Shown: piece after piece, positions 13,301-22,618 of the stretch
How the letters are laid out: every line of letters starts with the position of its first letter
How positions within the stretch are numbered: position 1 is the first letter of the stretch
Assembly: GCA_051294375.1 (NCBI GenBank)
Contig: CM119266.1
Coordinates: forward strand, 2,541,551 to 2,605,550
From: Paraspadella gotoi
Taxonomy: Eukaryota; Chaetognatha
Direction of reading: 5' to 3'
Length of the DNA stretch: 64,000 nt
Made by a program: the position numbers and the translations under genes
The notes under the pieces: generated by a model
Databases searched by the model: none
The model's input: the letters and a program-made list of their open reading frames with translations, nothing else
What the model was told of the DNA's origin: nothing

Positions 13301-14038
13301 GAGGCGCCTGTAGTCTCCACAACATCTCCAGCCGCCATCTGGCTTTGCTACTACATGGAGTGGAGATGACCATTCGGATTTGCCTCGTTTCGCTATCCCC
13401 ATCGACACCATCTTCTCCAACTCCCTCTTCGCCACCGCCAGCTTCTCTGGGTCCAGTCGACGGGCCCGAGATTGGCAGGGTCGGCCTTCTGTTGGAATGG
13501 AGTGGGTCACGCCGTGTTTCGGTTCCTTGAGCTCGAATGTCGGCGTCGAGAGAGATGGAAAGGATTCGAGCAATTTGTAAAACTTTTCTCCCTTTCGGTC
13601 GACGAAGTTGACGTGTGTTGTGGCCTCGGAGGATGTTGATGCTGCTATGTTTGAGTAATCCTGCAGATCCATGAGCAGGCCGTCCCTGTGGTTAGGAGCC
13701 AAGAAATTCTCGGCCAAGAAATCGGCGCCGAGAATATGTTGAGTCACGTCAGCGACGACGAATTCATAGTCGAATTTGCGTTTTCCGAGGGTGACGGTTT
13801 TGCTCACTGTGCCGTAGCAGTTGATCGGCGATCCATTTGCTGCCTGTAGCTTCATCTCCGGGTCAGGTCCACTTTGTCGTTGCTCGCGAGTTGGGGGAAT
13901 GATGGACAAAAGTGCCCCGCCGTCTACCAGCCACTTCACTCTACTCTCTGAGTCTCGAATGTACAATAAGTCACTGGCTGCTGGTGAACGAGTTGATTGT
14001 TGGGGAACGGCGTTCACCGCCGGCGTCCCCCTCTGCCG
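10316..14038 (-). CDS. pol: gypsy pol polyprotein (protease, reverse transcriptase, RNase H, integrase)
   Basis: The enzymatic polyprotein of the retrotransposon, uninterrupted for about 1240 codons. Counting from the first in-frame GTG at 14017, a retropepsin-like motif VDGGA lies at 31-35 (the usual T/S after the catalytic Asp is Gly here) and ILGADFL at 94-100. Reverse transcriptase has YLDD at 329-332. RNase H has TDAS near 478. The integrase zinc motif is H720-x3-H724 with C754-x2-C757, and the catalytic triad is D786, D844, E880 with the classic 35-residue D-E spacing. A GPY/F-like segment and a basic, Asn-rich tail follow; no chromodomain is visible. The frame is -1 relative to gag and is probably reached by frameshifting at 14038-14044 rather than from its own start, so the given 5' end is the first codon after the slip. 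Confidence 0.93.
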   Translation of the reverse strand, partial: RQRGTPAVNAVPQQSTRSPAASDLLYIRDSESRVKWLVDGGALLSIIPPTREQRQSGPDPEMKLQAANGSPINCYGTVSKTVTLGKRKFDYEFVVADVTQHILGADFLAENFLAPNHRDGLLMDLQDYSNIAASTSSEATTHVNFVDRKGEKFYKLLESFPSLSTPTFELKEPKHGVTHSIPTEGRPCQSRARRLDPEKLAVAKRELEKMVSMGIAKRGKSEWSSPLHVVAKPDGGWRCCGDYRRLNSQTIDDKYPVKLLTDFNAQLEGKTIFSKIDLLKGYHQIPVNPEDIKKTAVITPFGLYVFPRCPFGLKNAGQDFQRLMDDILGDIPHTFVYLDDILVASTSPEEHMQDLERVFKTLDANGLVVNKKKCLLGQESLEFLGFLVDKNGVRPLPERVQTLRETTKPTTIKELQRFLGMINYYRRFIPKVAHRCAPLYEALSGKPKTLRWTDNCEKAFEAIKEGLIQAALLHHPRTGAQLCITTDASDHAVGAVLEQRGPKGWEPLAFFSAKLAKNQKLWPPFDRELFGAFRAVRHFRHWIEGRSFTIYTDHQSLVPAIKKKTEPQTARQAYQLSVIAEFTTDIRYLKGKANVVADALSRPNTPSTAEPPNDAQMESKVVAINSTPISQVVEQLEQKDEKTIKANRLEDAQAVIASLTTFEIDFEQMAREQILDPEFQKISEDARSGLTFRKIQVGEQQLLADVSNGPARPFVPAAWRRRIFDVIHGLGHPGIEATRKAVASKFVWTNMRQDVTKWARDCIDCQKAKITRHVIPEIGEFKIPPRRFQHVNLDLVKMPSSNGFTYLLTVVDRFSRWPAAIPIKDTVTTTILDAFSHEWISTFGTPAIITTDRGTQFNSALWRQLTQQWGIKHQMTTAYHPQANGLVERFHRRLKESLRALAKEERQNWYWKLPLTLLAIRTTVKEDIGASAADMVFGEGISIPGSMLGDKQIDDSDLQRQRQSQLASLRVEVARLQPTPTSAHHQPATHLPANLESAQYVFVRRAGVQPPLIPPYEGPYRVINRNGLNITIEIPSTGRQTVNIARIKPAWISEEASEVNEQETRPRRRPGRPRTRMPAPTTRTTRSSMQRATSPPPPAQIIPASRSPQRRLGRPRTRIPAPTTRVTRSSVQRVAALPPPSPSLSVLRPPSPTSKKKEKNNNNNSARGETEPTWRLSKATAENFLNRQNRQVNNEDNNNNNKNDNSNRPTYAVVLKEMLRRQRDENENNNENNKTTFTSY

Positions 14039-15093
14039 TTTCCCTCGCGGCGTTTCTGTGTTTCCTCGTATTTGGCGCAGCCTGGCTCACAAGACCAGGC
14101 GTCATCGCCAAATCGGACATGCTTGTTACAAAGGGTAATGAGCTTGCCTTTGCTTTTCCCTTTTGGTGGATTTTGCCTCTTTTTCGAATTGGCGCCGCTT
14201 TTTGAGAAGGCACCGAGAGCGTTGATGGCGTCGTCGTCATCAGATTCTGATTGTTGTCGCCTTCGGTAATCGTTCTCGATGTTGTTGATGAGTGAGGCAG
14301 ATTGACGAATTTTCAGATTTCCATCATTATCGAAATGACGATCTGCTAGCTGGCACAAGTCGGTTGCCGAAAGTTCCTCGGCTTTATCCTCTAGTTGTCG
14401 GCGAACTTCGGTTGGTAGCTCCCTGAGGATTTTTTCTTTTCTGACATCGTCCAGGGTTATCGTCTTGGTTCTCTCCTCCAGCTGCGCCAACATCTTGGAC
14501 GGTTTGACGCCGTCGACGTCGAGGTTGTCGAGGAGATGCGCTGCTTGCTGGCGGCGTGAGAGGCCGTACTCCTTTCGCAAGTACTGGAGGAAATCATTCC
14601 ACGTTTCTTCTGTCGTTTCGCCGAATAAATATTGATTAATCTTTGGATCGACGTTAACGCCGATCTTAGATTCAAGATGAGCGAATTTTGTTTTCGGGGC
14701 CGTGATCCCAGCTCTCGTATATGACGCCTCGACTCGCTTAATCCAGATCTCGATGTTGGTTTTATCAAAGTCTGGAAGGTCGGGTTTTCTATTTGATGCC
14801 CTCTCCAGCGCTCGAGTCGCCGCTGCCAGTGCGGCGCGTAATTCGTCGTTTTCGCCGCGAAGTTCACGCTCCGAGGCGCCGCCAGTTGCCATGTCGGCGT
14901 TTTCAAAGTTTGCGGCGTCGATCTGCGGGAAGTCGAACGTCTGAACGGCGTCGGCGATGTTTGGTGAGATCGACCTCGAACGCCGGCCGCGCCCAAAGCC
15001 GAAAGGTATCTGGAGGGTCGTCGCTTCCTCCTGTTGATTGACGGCGTTGCGCTGAGATGATCGTAGGCGATGACGGTAATCGGAATCGCTCAT
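14014..15093 (-). CDS. gag: gypsy gag (capsid/nucleocapsid) protein
   Basis: The structural protein of the retrotransposon. I chose the ATG at 15093 (MSDSDYRHRL...), giving 359 residues; the frame stays open to about 15150 but without an ATG. A coiled-coil-like stretch rich in E, R and A is followed by a typical gypsy capsid region (DKTNIEIWIKRVEASY ... FLQYLRKEYGLS). The C-terminus carries C-x2-H-x9-C-x3-C (CNKH ... CEPGC), the atypical CHCC finger known from CsRn1-clade gag. It ends in a basic GRGGRRR tail, with the TGA at 14014-14016 overlapping the pol frame. The reading frame is intact. Confidence 0.9.
   Translation of the reverse strand: MSDSDYRHRLRSSQRNAVNQQEEATTLQIPFGFGRGRRSRSISPNIADAVQTFDFPQIDAANFENADMATGGASERELRGENDELRAALAAATRALERASNRKPDLPDFDKTNIEIWIKRVEASYTRAGITAPKTKFAHLESKIGVNVDPKINQYLFGETTEETWNDFLQYLRKEYGLSRRQQAAHLLDNLDVDGVKPSKMLAQLEERTKTITLDDVRKEKILRELPTEVRRQLEDKAEELSATDLCQLADRHFDNDGNLKIRQSASLINNIENDYRRRQQSESDDDDAINALGAFSKSGANSKKRQNPPKGKSKGKLITLCNKHVRFGDDAWSCEPGCAKYEETQKRREGNGRGGRRR
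14038..14044 (-). promoter_or_regulatory. candidate -1 ribosomal frameshift slippery site GGGAAAC
   Basis: On the coding strand the heptamer GGGAAAC is read in the gag frame as G GGA AAC, the canonical X XXY YYZ register. It lies nine codons before the gag stop. The -1 frame is open from that point into pol without a stop. A GC-rich stretch downstream could form a stimulatory structure, but I did not fold it. Confidence 0.75.
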
Positions 15094-15260
15094 TTGTTTC
15101 CCGTCGGCGTCGTGGATTTGATCGAAAGGGTGTGGGAAGGTTGGGGCCAATGGAAAAGAGCGTTAGCGAATTGGATGATTTCGCTTAATTCACAAGTCTC
15201 ATCCAATCTTACCTTGGAAAAGGTTAAGTTACTCCTTTGCCCCGTTTGAAGGTTGGTTTT

Positions 15261-15280
15261 GATTCATAGTCGGGTTACCA
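15261..15280 (-). other. primer-binding site of the gypsy element
   Basis: TGGTAACCCGACTATGAATC on the minus strand, two bases inside the 5' LTR. It starts with TGG, as expected for pairing with a tRNA 3' CCA. It resembles the tRNA-Trp-type site of CsRn1 elements. Confidence 0.65.
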
Positions 15281-15282
15281 AG

Positions 15283-15847
15283 TGTGGCGCGGAGTCGAAG
15301 GTCCGGTTGGCGTGACGTCACGTGGCCGAGATTCGTGACCAACTGTAACCTTGGGGTCCTAAGGTGATTCAGGTGACATCATCGCAGGGAAGGCACGAGG
15401 TTAAGGGATTCGAATTGATTGTTTATTTGATTGGTTGATAAAAACAATAATTGATTTGGAATCAGAGTTTTTCTTCTTCTTAATAATGTAGTATTTACAT
15501 TGAGAGAAGATCAAGTAAAAACGTGGAGAAATAAAAGCATAACAAGTTTATTTCATTGAGATGAAAATCAGTCTGAATTATGTCAGTTACAATCCATTAA
15601 AGAAAGCAATCAAAAACAAAGAAAATAAGTGCTCCATCTCTTGGTGGACAATTTAATTTTACTTTGGAAACAAAAGTCTTTAAATCAATGTTTAAGTCTT
15701 TAAATCGTGATTTGAGGCTGGATTCTTTAGGCCATTTGGTTGGCCGAGGTCGGTGACTGAGGCGTCCCAAATCCTTGAGCCCGGGTTCGAATCCCGGCAT
15801 GGATGAGTTTATTTTTCGTATGAAATTATCCGCTCGAGGTGGCCGCA
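15283..15847 (-). repeat. 5' LTR of the gypsy element
   Basis: 565 bp, with TG/CA ends on both strands. It is the cleaner of the two LTR copies. On its plus strand it carries a tRNA-like segment at about 15740-15805. Confidence 0.93.
15740..15805 (+). repeat. tRNA-like segment inside the LTR (A box and B box)
   Basis: The plus strand reads TTGGCCGAGGTCGG (A-box-like), and 3' of it CCGGGTTCGAATCCCGG, a perfect five-base-pair T-arm with a B box. No convincing anticodon stem or acceptor pairing is seen, so this is not a functional tRNA gene. The same segment lies in the left LTR near 9958-10020, with indels. Confidence 0.6.
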
Positions 15848-16020
15848 GTTTTTTGTAATTTTACCCTATAAATGATATAATTTTGATAAAGGTTATATTT
15901 TTTTTATCAACTTTTTACGAAGAATCGAATCTTTTATCAGAATATTAAAAAAAAACTATTTTGAAATTTTGACATTTAGGTAAAGGGTAGTACTATATAC
16001 AAATAAGCTCATGGGCTATA
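15848..16020. other. AT-rich flank right of the gypsy element
   Basis: Homopolymer-rich sequence with no gene, ending where the first SINE copy starts. Confidence 0.5.
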
Positions 16021-16301
16021 TAGTGGATAATGCGCTAAGTGGGCTGAAGATGACTATCCGTAACTTCTATAACCCCTTTAGTAGCCATGGAACGGGTCCT
16101 GGGCTTGGAACCAGGCTTGAGGGTTTGCCCACGCCCCAAGGCGGCTTACGGCGTCCTCACGCTCCACAGGGTAGTACCGGGTTGGGATTGAACCCGGTAC
16201 CTTAGTGGTCATGAGCCTGATGGCTTTACTCAAATGAGCCACGGTCAGGATTGAATTTGTCATGTTTATAAGGCGGGGTGAACTAGGCAATGCCCGACTA
16301 C
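16021..16301 (-). mobile_element. tRNA-derived SINE, family A, copy 1
   Basis: On the minus strand the head has an A-box-like GTGGCTCATTTGAGTAAAGC (16222-16241) and a B box GGTTCAATCCC (16186-16196). The body continues leftward to GTTACGGATAGTCATC. Copies of the same unit lie at 16421-16697, 18504-18569 (partial), 19160-19374 (truncated) and 34686-34925 (diverged). Confidence 0.75.
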
Positions 16302-16420
16302 ATGCCCCCAGATGTAACCCACCCTGCCACTGCTTCCAGTGGAGGGAGGGGAGCAATCTTCAGCACGTCCATGGGCTGGAATCAGAAGTTGGATACGTTC
16401 GACAGGATGGGCTCACCATA

Positions 16421-16697
16421 TGGATAAGGCGCTAAGTGGGCTGAAGATGATATTCGTAACTTCTATAACCCCCTTTAGTAGCCATGGAACGGGTCCTGGG
16501 CTTGGACCAGGCTTGAGGGGTTGCCCACGCCCCAAGGCGGCTTACAGCCGTCCTCACGCTTCCCACAGGGAGGTACCGGGTTTGGGATTGAATCCGGTAC
16601 CTATGGTCATGAACTGATGGCTTTACTCAATGAGCCACCGGGTCAGGACTGAAAGTGTCATGTTTAAGGCGGGGTGACCTAGGCAATGCCGACTACA
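16421..16697 (-). mobile_element. tRNA-derived SINE, family A, copy 2
   Basis: It has the same orientation and nearly the same sequence as copy 1, about 120 bp downstream of it, so the pair looks like a head-to-tail tandem. The B box is GATTCAATCCC on the minus strand. Confidence 0.75.
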
Positions 16698-16929
16698 TAT
16701 ATAAAAAAAAAATAACTACAGATTAGTATTGCACTAAATATGACTAGTTTCAAGATAAAACTACTAAATTTTGATTCCAAACTTTCACTTAACCCTAGTA
16801 AGCAGAAAGGTGGAACAAGGTAAAAATTTAAAGAGTTCTGTATTATTAAATAACATTATAGTGAAGAGACAGTAATAATTGTCATGAGTTATGCTTCGGA
16901 TCAGGCTGTAAACCGTGTTACAGAAGCAG

Positions 16930-17033
16930 GGTTAAGCGCCCCTCCTCTTAACTGCTAGGGACCAACGCGGAGCTAGAACCCGGACCTTTGGGTTGGGATG
17001 GCGAATGACTTGCCTCCTACGCATGGCCGCTGA
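16930..17033 (-). mobile_element. short tRNA-related SINE-like fragment, second type
   Basis: On the minus strand a GGCCATGCGTAGGAGGC segment is followed by GGGTTCTAGCTCC, which fits a degenerate A box plus B box. It is unlike family A. No intact tRNA fold is evident. Confidence 0.45.
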
Positions 17034-17039
17034 TAAACG

Positions 17040-18500
17040 TAGATTTTAGTCTACCCATTAATACTCTAAATTGTAAATTTTATGTTTTTCTACATTTCCA
17101 AAAAAAACCGTGATGATTGATATCTATCAACGAATGAATCATGACAAAATTTTGCATAAATAAATCAATATCTTGTAATTGTATGACATATTAAAAATTT
17201 CCAATATCATAATAAAACAAAAGCCCGTGGATGTTATCATTTTTGAGTCTGGCCAATCCCAAAATAAGGGGTGTGAGGACTGCTGTATATATCATTTATA
17301 CTTTCCCACGACTTTCTGACGTAATCGCTGCATTTCTATGTTATAAAACAGTGAGTAAATAAAAAAATTGAAAAAGAGGTATTAGTAAAATTTGAGATAT
17401 CTTTGATTGGTAATTTGAAAGCCATCTGTATATCTCTGTTTTGTTTGGAGATTATGGTTTTAATAGCAGAAATATTTCTTCTTGAGTAAAAATACGCATA
17501 ACTGTAATTGGAACCATAGAGGTAAACCAGATGTTAAATTTAAACTATTACTGAAAATTATGTATAAGCTTACACTCATTCCTATTAAACTTGTATGACG
17601 CAAAAAAAATTCCAAAAAATTTTAATAAAACATTATTTAATGATATTGTTTCATCTACTGATGTTTTAAAAGCTGAGGATCCTTTTGCAAGTCCTATCAA
17701 AGACATCCGTTATTGATAATAATTGAAAATAGTGGTCTTTGAGGCTCCACTCACCAAGCCAAATTCACTGTGGCTATATAAGAACGCACCTCTTTGCAAA
17801 AACATGGTTCATCTGTTCGGTGATTGAATCATTTGAAATATAGAAAGATTTTGCTGTATGAATCAAAGTATCTTGATGGTATTTATAAGATCCTATATCG
17901 TCAGAGCATGTTGGTTTTCTAATCTGAAAATCGGACTTGATAGATACTTGGAAAGCAATGTTTATTATTTGTAGCACTGTAAGGGAAATAGATCAAACTA
18001 CTGTTTGAACTACAAGTTGTGGAAAACTTCTAGTATACATTGAAATAATTCATTAACAGCGCAAGTTTACTTTTGGAGCTTTTAATTTTTGGTTGTATTT
18101 TTTCAAATACAAATCTATTGAAATAGGAATTTGAACCAAGCCGAAAACAAAAAAGATAGAAGTTGTGCAAATTGTAACCAGTTTTTATAAAACTCTATAA
18201 TATTTTTTTTTGCTTATATATAATAGACAACCCATATGTGCCGGAACCACACAATGAATTATTAGTATCAAACAGATGATGTGGACCAATTCTCTGAAAA
18301 ATCCAAAAAGGCTGAGGTCATGTACTCAAAGGTGTTTTTATGTCTGTGTATATGTCGATTATGTTGAGTACGATCCGATTATTAGAATTGAATTTCTTTT
18401 TCCATTTTGTACTGTATAATAAATAAAAAATAAATCAGCAACGCTGAAAAGGTACTTCTTACAGGCCTATTATTTAGTGTAAAAAAATTAAAGCAGAGAA
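17040..18500. other. AT-rich anonymous sequence, no gene seen
   Basis: Only short open frames without domains. No splice-flanked exon or RNA gene could be supported. Confidence 0.5.
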
Positions 18501-18503
18501 ATA

Positions 18504-18569
18504 TGTGGATAAGGCGCTAGTGGGCTACTATCCGTAACTTCTGGCCCCCTGGGCAGTAGGCCGGAACAG
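18504..18569 (-). mobile_element. SINE family A fragment
   Basis: It matches the tail part of family A (GTGGATAAGGCGCTA ... CTATCCGTAACTTCT). The tRNA-related head is missing. Confidence 0.55.
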
Positions 18570-18658
18570 GTTAAAAACTAGAAGTTCTCTCAAATAAATA
18601 ATGTAAAGTGACTGTTAGAGATATGAAAACAAAATAATTTTAAAAAAATTATTTCATT

Positions 18659-18960
18659 AATAAGCGCACGGAAGCCTTTCAAAGATTATTTTATTACTAT
18701 ATAAAGTTAAAATTTTTTTTTAAATTTTTAAATTTTTTTTGATAGATTCTGATAGAGCTTTAAAAGTTAGATAAAGGTTATTAATACAATTTTTAAAAAA
18801 TTTTTTTGTTTTATTGATAAAAATTTTAAAAAACCATAAAATTCAGCCAATGATGATGATGATTTTTTAACCTTTTTTTTGTTTTTAACCAATTTCTTGT
18901 CAAAACTTTAAAAAATTGTAGTATTAACTTTCATTTAACTTTTCAAGCTCTATAAGAATC
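18659..18960. repeat. AT-rich dispersed repeat, copy 1
   Basis: It shares an ordered set of motifs with about 19943-20260: TTATTACTATAT, then AAAATTTTTTTT, then GATTCTGATAGAGC, then AAAAGTTA, followed by an ATGATGAT stretch. The two copies flank the SINE fragment at 19160-19374. The family is not recognised. Confidence 0.5.
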
Positions 18961-19159
18961 CGTTCTTAAAAAATAAATTAAAAAAAAAATTTTATCATTT
19001 GTTATATAATAATAATTTTTATATTGGTTGTACCAATTTCATATCAATAAATATTCAAAAGCTTCAGTGCAACAACCCAATGAACTAATTCAAAAAGTTG
19101 CATTGAAAATCGATTTTAGTAATAGAAGGAAAAAAGAAAAGTGTTCAATTTTTGCCCGC

Positions 19160-19374
19160 CCTTACTGGGCAGCTAGTATGGAACGGATCCTGGGCTTGGT
19201 ACCAGGCTTGGGGTTTTCCACGCCCCCAAGGCGGTTTACGGCCGTCCTCACGCTTCCCGCAGGGTAGGTACCGGGTTGGGATTGAACCCTGTAACTAGTA
19301 GTCAATGAGCCACCGTGTAACGACTGAAGGTGTCATGCTTGTAGGCGGGGTGAACTTATGCAATGCCAGACTAC
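19160..19374 (-). mobile_element. SINE family A, truncated copy 3
   Basis: It retains the middle (GGGCTTGG, ACCAGGCTTG, CGCCCCCAAGGCGG) and the tRNA head region, with minus-strand B box GGTTCAATCCC. It lacks the distal tail. Confidence 0.7.
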
Positions 19375-19942
19375 AAAATAGCGACACTGGTCTTGCATTA
19401 ATCATTCGGTTTTTTTTTGACAAACGCTTTTAATAATTAATATAAACTTATAGAACATTTAAAATTATATAAATTATATGAACCAATATAAAAATCCACG
19501 TTCATTGTAATAAATGAGCTATTCTGCCCCTGAGCTTGGAAGGCTTTGGTGTTAAGGCCTCCATCATCCTTACAGATAATATATGCGATTTTTTTTCGAA
19601 TACAACGAGGTTGATTCAGTACAATCATCATCAACAAACAAACAAACATAGACTAAGTCTGAGCAAACAAAAACATTATAAAAATAGAGAGAAAAAACAG
19701 TTAATTAAATAAAATTAATTAATTAAAATTTAAACAATTAAAAAATTGTTCTTATGTTGTAAAGAACGGAACAAGTTTCTGAAGAACAGTATTTTTCATG
19801 GTATATATCTTTGAGATAAATGTTTTCTTACGATAGCCATAGCCGATGAAATTTAAATGCTAATGTATACAGCGTTAAAATAAATCTATCATGACCATAG
19901 ATTATGGTATTAAAATATTTTTTGTCAAAAATGCTTTTTTAC

Positions 19943-20260
19943 TGAGGGTACTTCCGCTTAATTAAAAAATATTATATTACTATATGAGCTAAAATTTTTT
20001 TTTTTAAATCTTAAAATTTTTTGATGGGATTCTGATAGAGCATAAAAAGTTAACAAGAAATATATTACAGCATTTTTAAAAATTCTTACATTTTCTAAGT
20101 GAAAATATAAAAAAAAAATATAAAATCATCGAAAGAGAGATGATGATATTTTTTATAGTTTTTTCTTATTTTTGACACTACTATACAATGCTTTAAAAAA
20201 ATTAAAATTTAAAAAAATCAATTAAAATATATTATTAAAAAATAAAATAATTACTAGGGT
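19943..20260. repeat. AT-rich dispersed repeat, copy 2
   Basis: Diverged partner of 18659-18960, in the same orientation. Confidence 0.5.
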
Positions 20261-20321
20261 ATAGAGCCATATTTAGAAATTTTTTGTCCATTAAAAGTAT
20301 TCTTAAAAATGTCTAAATTAT

Positions 20322-20346
20322 NNNNNNNNNNNNNNNNNNNNNNNNN
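20322..20346. other. assembly gap (25 N)
   Basis: Run of 25 N, a nominal-size gap. Confidence 0.99.
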
Positions 20347-20659
20347 TCATCAAAAGTAGGCTCGATTCCTTATGCTTTTAAGATTTATTTTTTATTAACG
20401 TTATTGTGGTCTTCACCCTGAGCGAGCTAATTTCGTTCAGTCGTAAAAAGAGGAACTTTTCATATAATTAGCTATTGTTCTTTAAAGATATTTTTATCGC
20501 TTTCCTTTTTTTTTTTCTAGATTTTACGAGCCGGAAAAGGGGGGGGGGTTTGAGTATGAACTTTCAAACCGACGCTAAGTTGCTTATTGCAAGCACTGGC
20601 GTTTGCTTGGTAAGCTTGATGAGGTTGACTAGTAATGGGATAGATAGAGCGAATAAACG

Positions 20660-20858
20660 GGAGAGAGAGATAGAGAGAAGGGAGAGAGAGGGAGAGAGAG
20701 AGAGAGAGGGAGAGCTTGACCCGCGCTGTCTGCGGGGATCCATTAGTGGAGATGACGTTTTGTTTATTTATTCCCTGTGAAACTAAGAAACTGAGAGAGA
20801 AAGATAGAGAGGGAGAAAGAGAGGGAGATAGAAAAAGAACAAGAGAGAGAGAAAAAAA
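20660..20858. repeat. imperfect (GA)n microsatellite tracts
   Basis: GAGA-rich tracts at 20660-20712 and 20790-20858. The second runs straight into an N gap. Arg/Glu-rich frames here are repeat artefacts. Confidence 0.85.
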
Positions 20859-21091
20859 NNNNNNNNNNNNNNNNNNNNNNNNNNNNNNNNNNNNNNNNNN
20901 NNNNNNNNNNNNNNNNNNNNNNNNNNNNNNNNNNNNNNNNNNNNNNNNNNNNNNNNNNNNNNNNNNNNNNNNNNNNNNNNNNNNNNNNNNNNNNNNNNNN
21001 NNNNNNNNNNNNNNNNNNNNNNNNNNNNNNNNNNNNNNNNNNNNNNNNNNNNNNNNNNNNNNNNNNNNNNNNNNNNNNNNNNNNNNNNNNN
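20859..21091. other. assembly gap (233 N)
   Basis: Run of N inside a (GA/CT)n microsatellite region. The corresponding part of the second tandem copy (24026-24101) is (CT)n. Confidence 0.99.
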
Positions 21092-21489
21092 TTACACTTT
21101 CCCTCTCACTCCTTGGGCGAATATATATAGGCCATTAGACTAAATGGACATAATAGATCTTAGGGCGCAAAGATTTAGAGATTATAGACTCGATTACCAT
21201 ATCAATACTGAACAGAGAAAAAGGGGCGAGAGGGAAAATGAGAGAGGGAGAGAGAGAGAGAGAAAGAGAGAGAGAGGGAGAGAGAGGGAGGAAGGGGAAA
21301 GGAGACGCAGGAGAAGAGAAGTTATCTTCTGGGTAGTGGGTATGTCATATCCCACACTTTCCGGTATATCATATAGATATCATATAGATTTTCCAAACTG
21401 AAACCTTTTGTTCAACTCCAAGAAAAAAGCTTAAATGCTGAAGACTCTCCCCACCCGCCCAACGACCATCAGCTCCCTTCGCGTCCATC

Positions 21490-22450
21490 TCTTTCACCAT
21501 CTCTTTCACCATTTCTATCTTCATCTCTTTCCCCATCTCTCTTACCATCTCTTTCACCATTTCTATCTTCATCTCTTTCCCCANNNNNNNNNNNNNNNNN
21601 NNNNNNNNNNNNNNNNNNNNNNNNNNNNNNNNNNNNNNNNNNNNNNNNNNNNNNNNNNNNNNNNNNNNNNNNNNNNNNNNNNNNNNNNNNNNNNNNNNNN
21701 NNNNNNNNNNNNNNNNNNNNNNNNNNNNNNNNNNNNNNNNNNNNNNNNNNNNNNNNNNNNNNNNNNNNNNNNNNNNNNNNNNNNNNNNNNNNNNNNNNNN
21801 NNNNNNNNNNNNNNNNNNNNNNNNNNNNNNNNNNNNNNNNNNNNNNNNNNNNNNNNNNNNNNNNNNNNNNNNNNNNNNNNNNNNNNNNNNNNNNNNNNNN
21901 NNNNNNNNNNNNNNNNNNNNNNNNNNNNNNNNNNNNNNNNNNNNNNNNNNNNNNNNNNNNNNNNNNNNNNNNNNNNNNNNNNNNNNNNNNNNNNNNNNNN
22001 NNNNNNNNNNNNNNNNNNNNNNNNNNNNNNNNNNNNNNNNNNNNNNNNNNNNNNNNNNNNNNNNNNNNNNNNNNNNNNNNNNNNNNNNNNNNNNNNNNNN
22101 NNNNNNNNNNNNNNNNNNNNNNNNNNNNNNNNNNNNNNNNNNNNNNNNNNNNNNNNNNNNNNNNNNNNNNNNNNNNNNNNNNNNNNNNNNNNNNNNNNNN
22201 NNNNNNNNNNNNNNNNNNNNNNNNNNNNNNNNNNNNNNNNNNNNNNNNNNNNNNNNNNNNNNNNNNNNNNNNNNNNNNNNNNNNNNNNNNNNNNNNNNNN
22301 NNNNNNNNNNNNNNNNNNNNNNNNNNNNNNNNNNNNNNNNNNNNNNNNNNNNNNNNNNNNNNNNNNNNNNNNNNNNNNNNNNNNNNNNCATCTCTTTCCC
22401 TATCTCTTTCCCCATCTTTTTCCCCATCTCTTTCACCATTTATTCCTCCT
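21490..22450. repeat. minisatellite of 12-bp CATCTCTTTCAC-type units (with gap)
   Basis: Tandem CATCTCTTTCACC/CCC units on both sides of an 805-base N gap (21584-22388). Because the unit is a multiple of three, both strands give long repetitive open frames (GKEM on minus, LFPH on plus). These are not genes. Confidence 0.85.
21584..22388. other. assembly gap (805 N)
   Basis: Gap within the CATCTCTTTCAC minisatellite. The corresponding array in copy 2 (24490-25120) is fully sequenced. Confidence 0.99.
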
Positions 22451-22618
22451 CCATTCTCATTCCTAATTCAAGATAGAAAAAACTTCAATCAAAGATCCTG
22501 ATTAGCAGCGCCCCCCTTTTCCACTCCCTTCCCCCCCCCCCAAAAAAATAATTTTCCCAAAAATCATTAATCTTCATATTTTTTTCGATTTTGCGTCGAA
22601 ATTGGCGTCGGTTTCCAT

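Larger units (their letters stand above)
9502..15847 (-). mobile_element. CsRn1-type Ty3/gypsy LTR retrotransposon, structurally complete
   Basis: Two LTRs of about 560 bp bound gag and pol on the minus strand. The 5' LTR is 15283-15847 and the 3' LTR is 9502-10061; read on the coding strand they begin TGCGG and end CCACA. Two bases inside the 5' LTR lies a primer-binding-site candidate, TGGTAACCCGACTATGAATC (15261-15280, minus), close to the tRNA-Trp-type site known for CsRn1 elements. A polypurine tract (AACAAGGGGGCG) abuts the 3' LTR. The gag CHCC finger also fits CsRn1. Ignoring one- to two-base indels, the LTRs are almost identical, which suggests a recent insertion. No clear target-site duplication is visible: the flanks are ATATA and GTTTT. 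Confidence 0.93.

Noticed and set aside
10419-14269. Plus-strand open frames across the retrotransposon
   Set aside because: They are antisense shadows of gag and pol with no independent domains.
21369-22466. Open frames of over 340 codons on both strands
   Set aside because: They run through 805 N and a 12-bp minisatellite, so the length is artificial.
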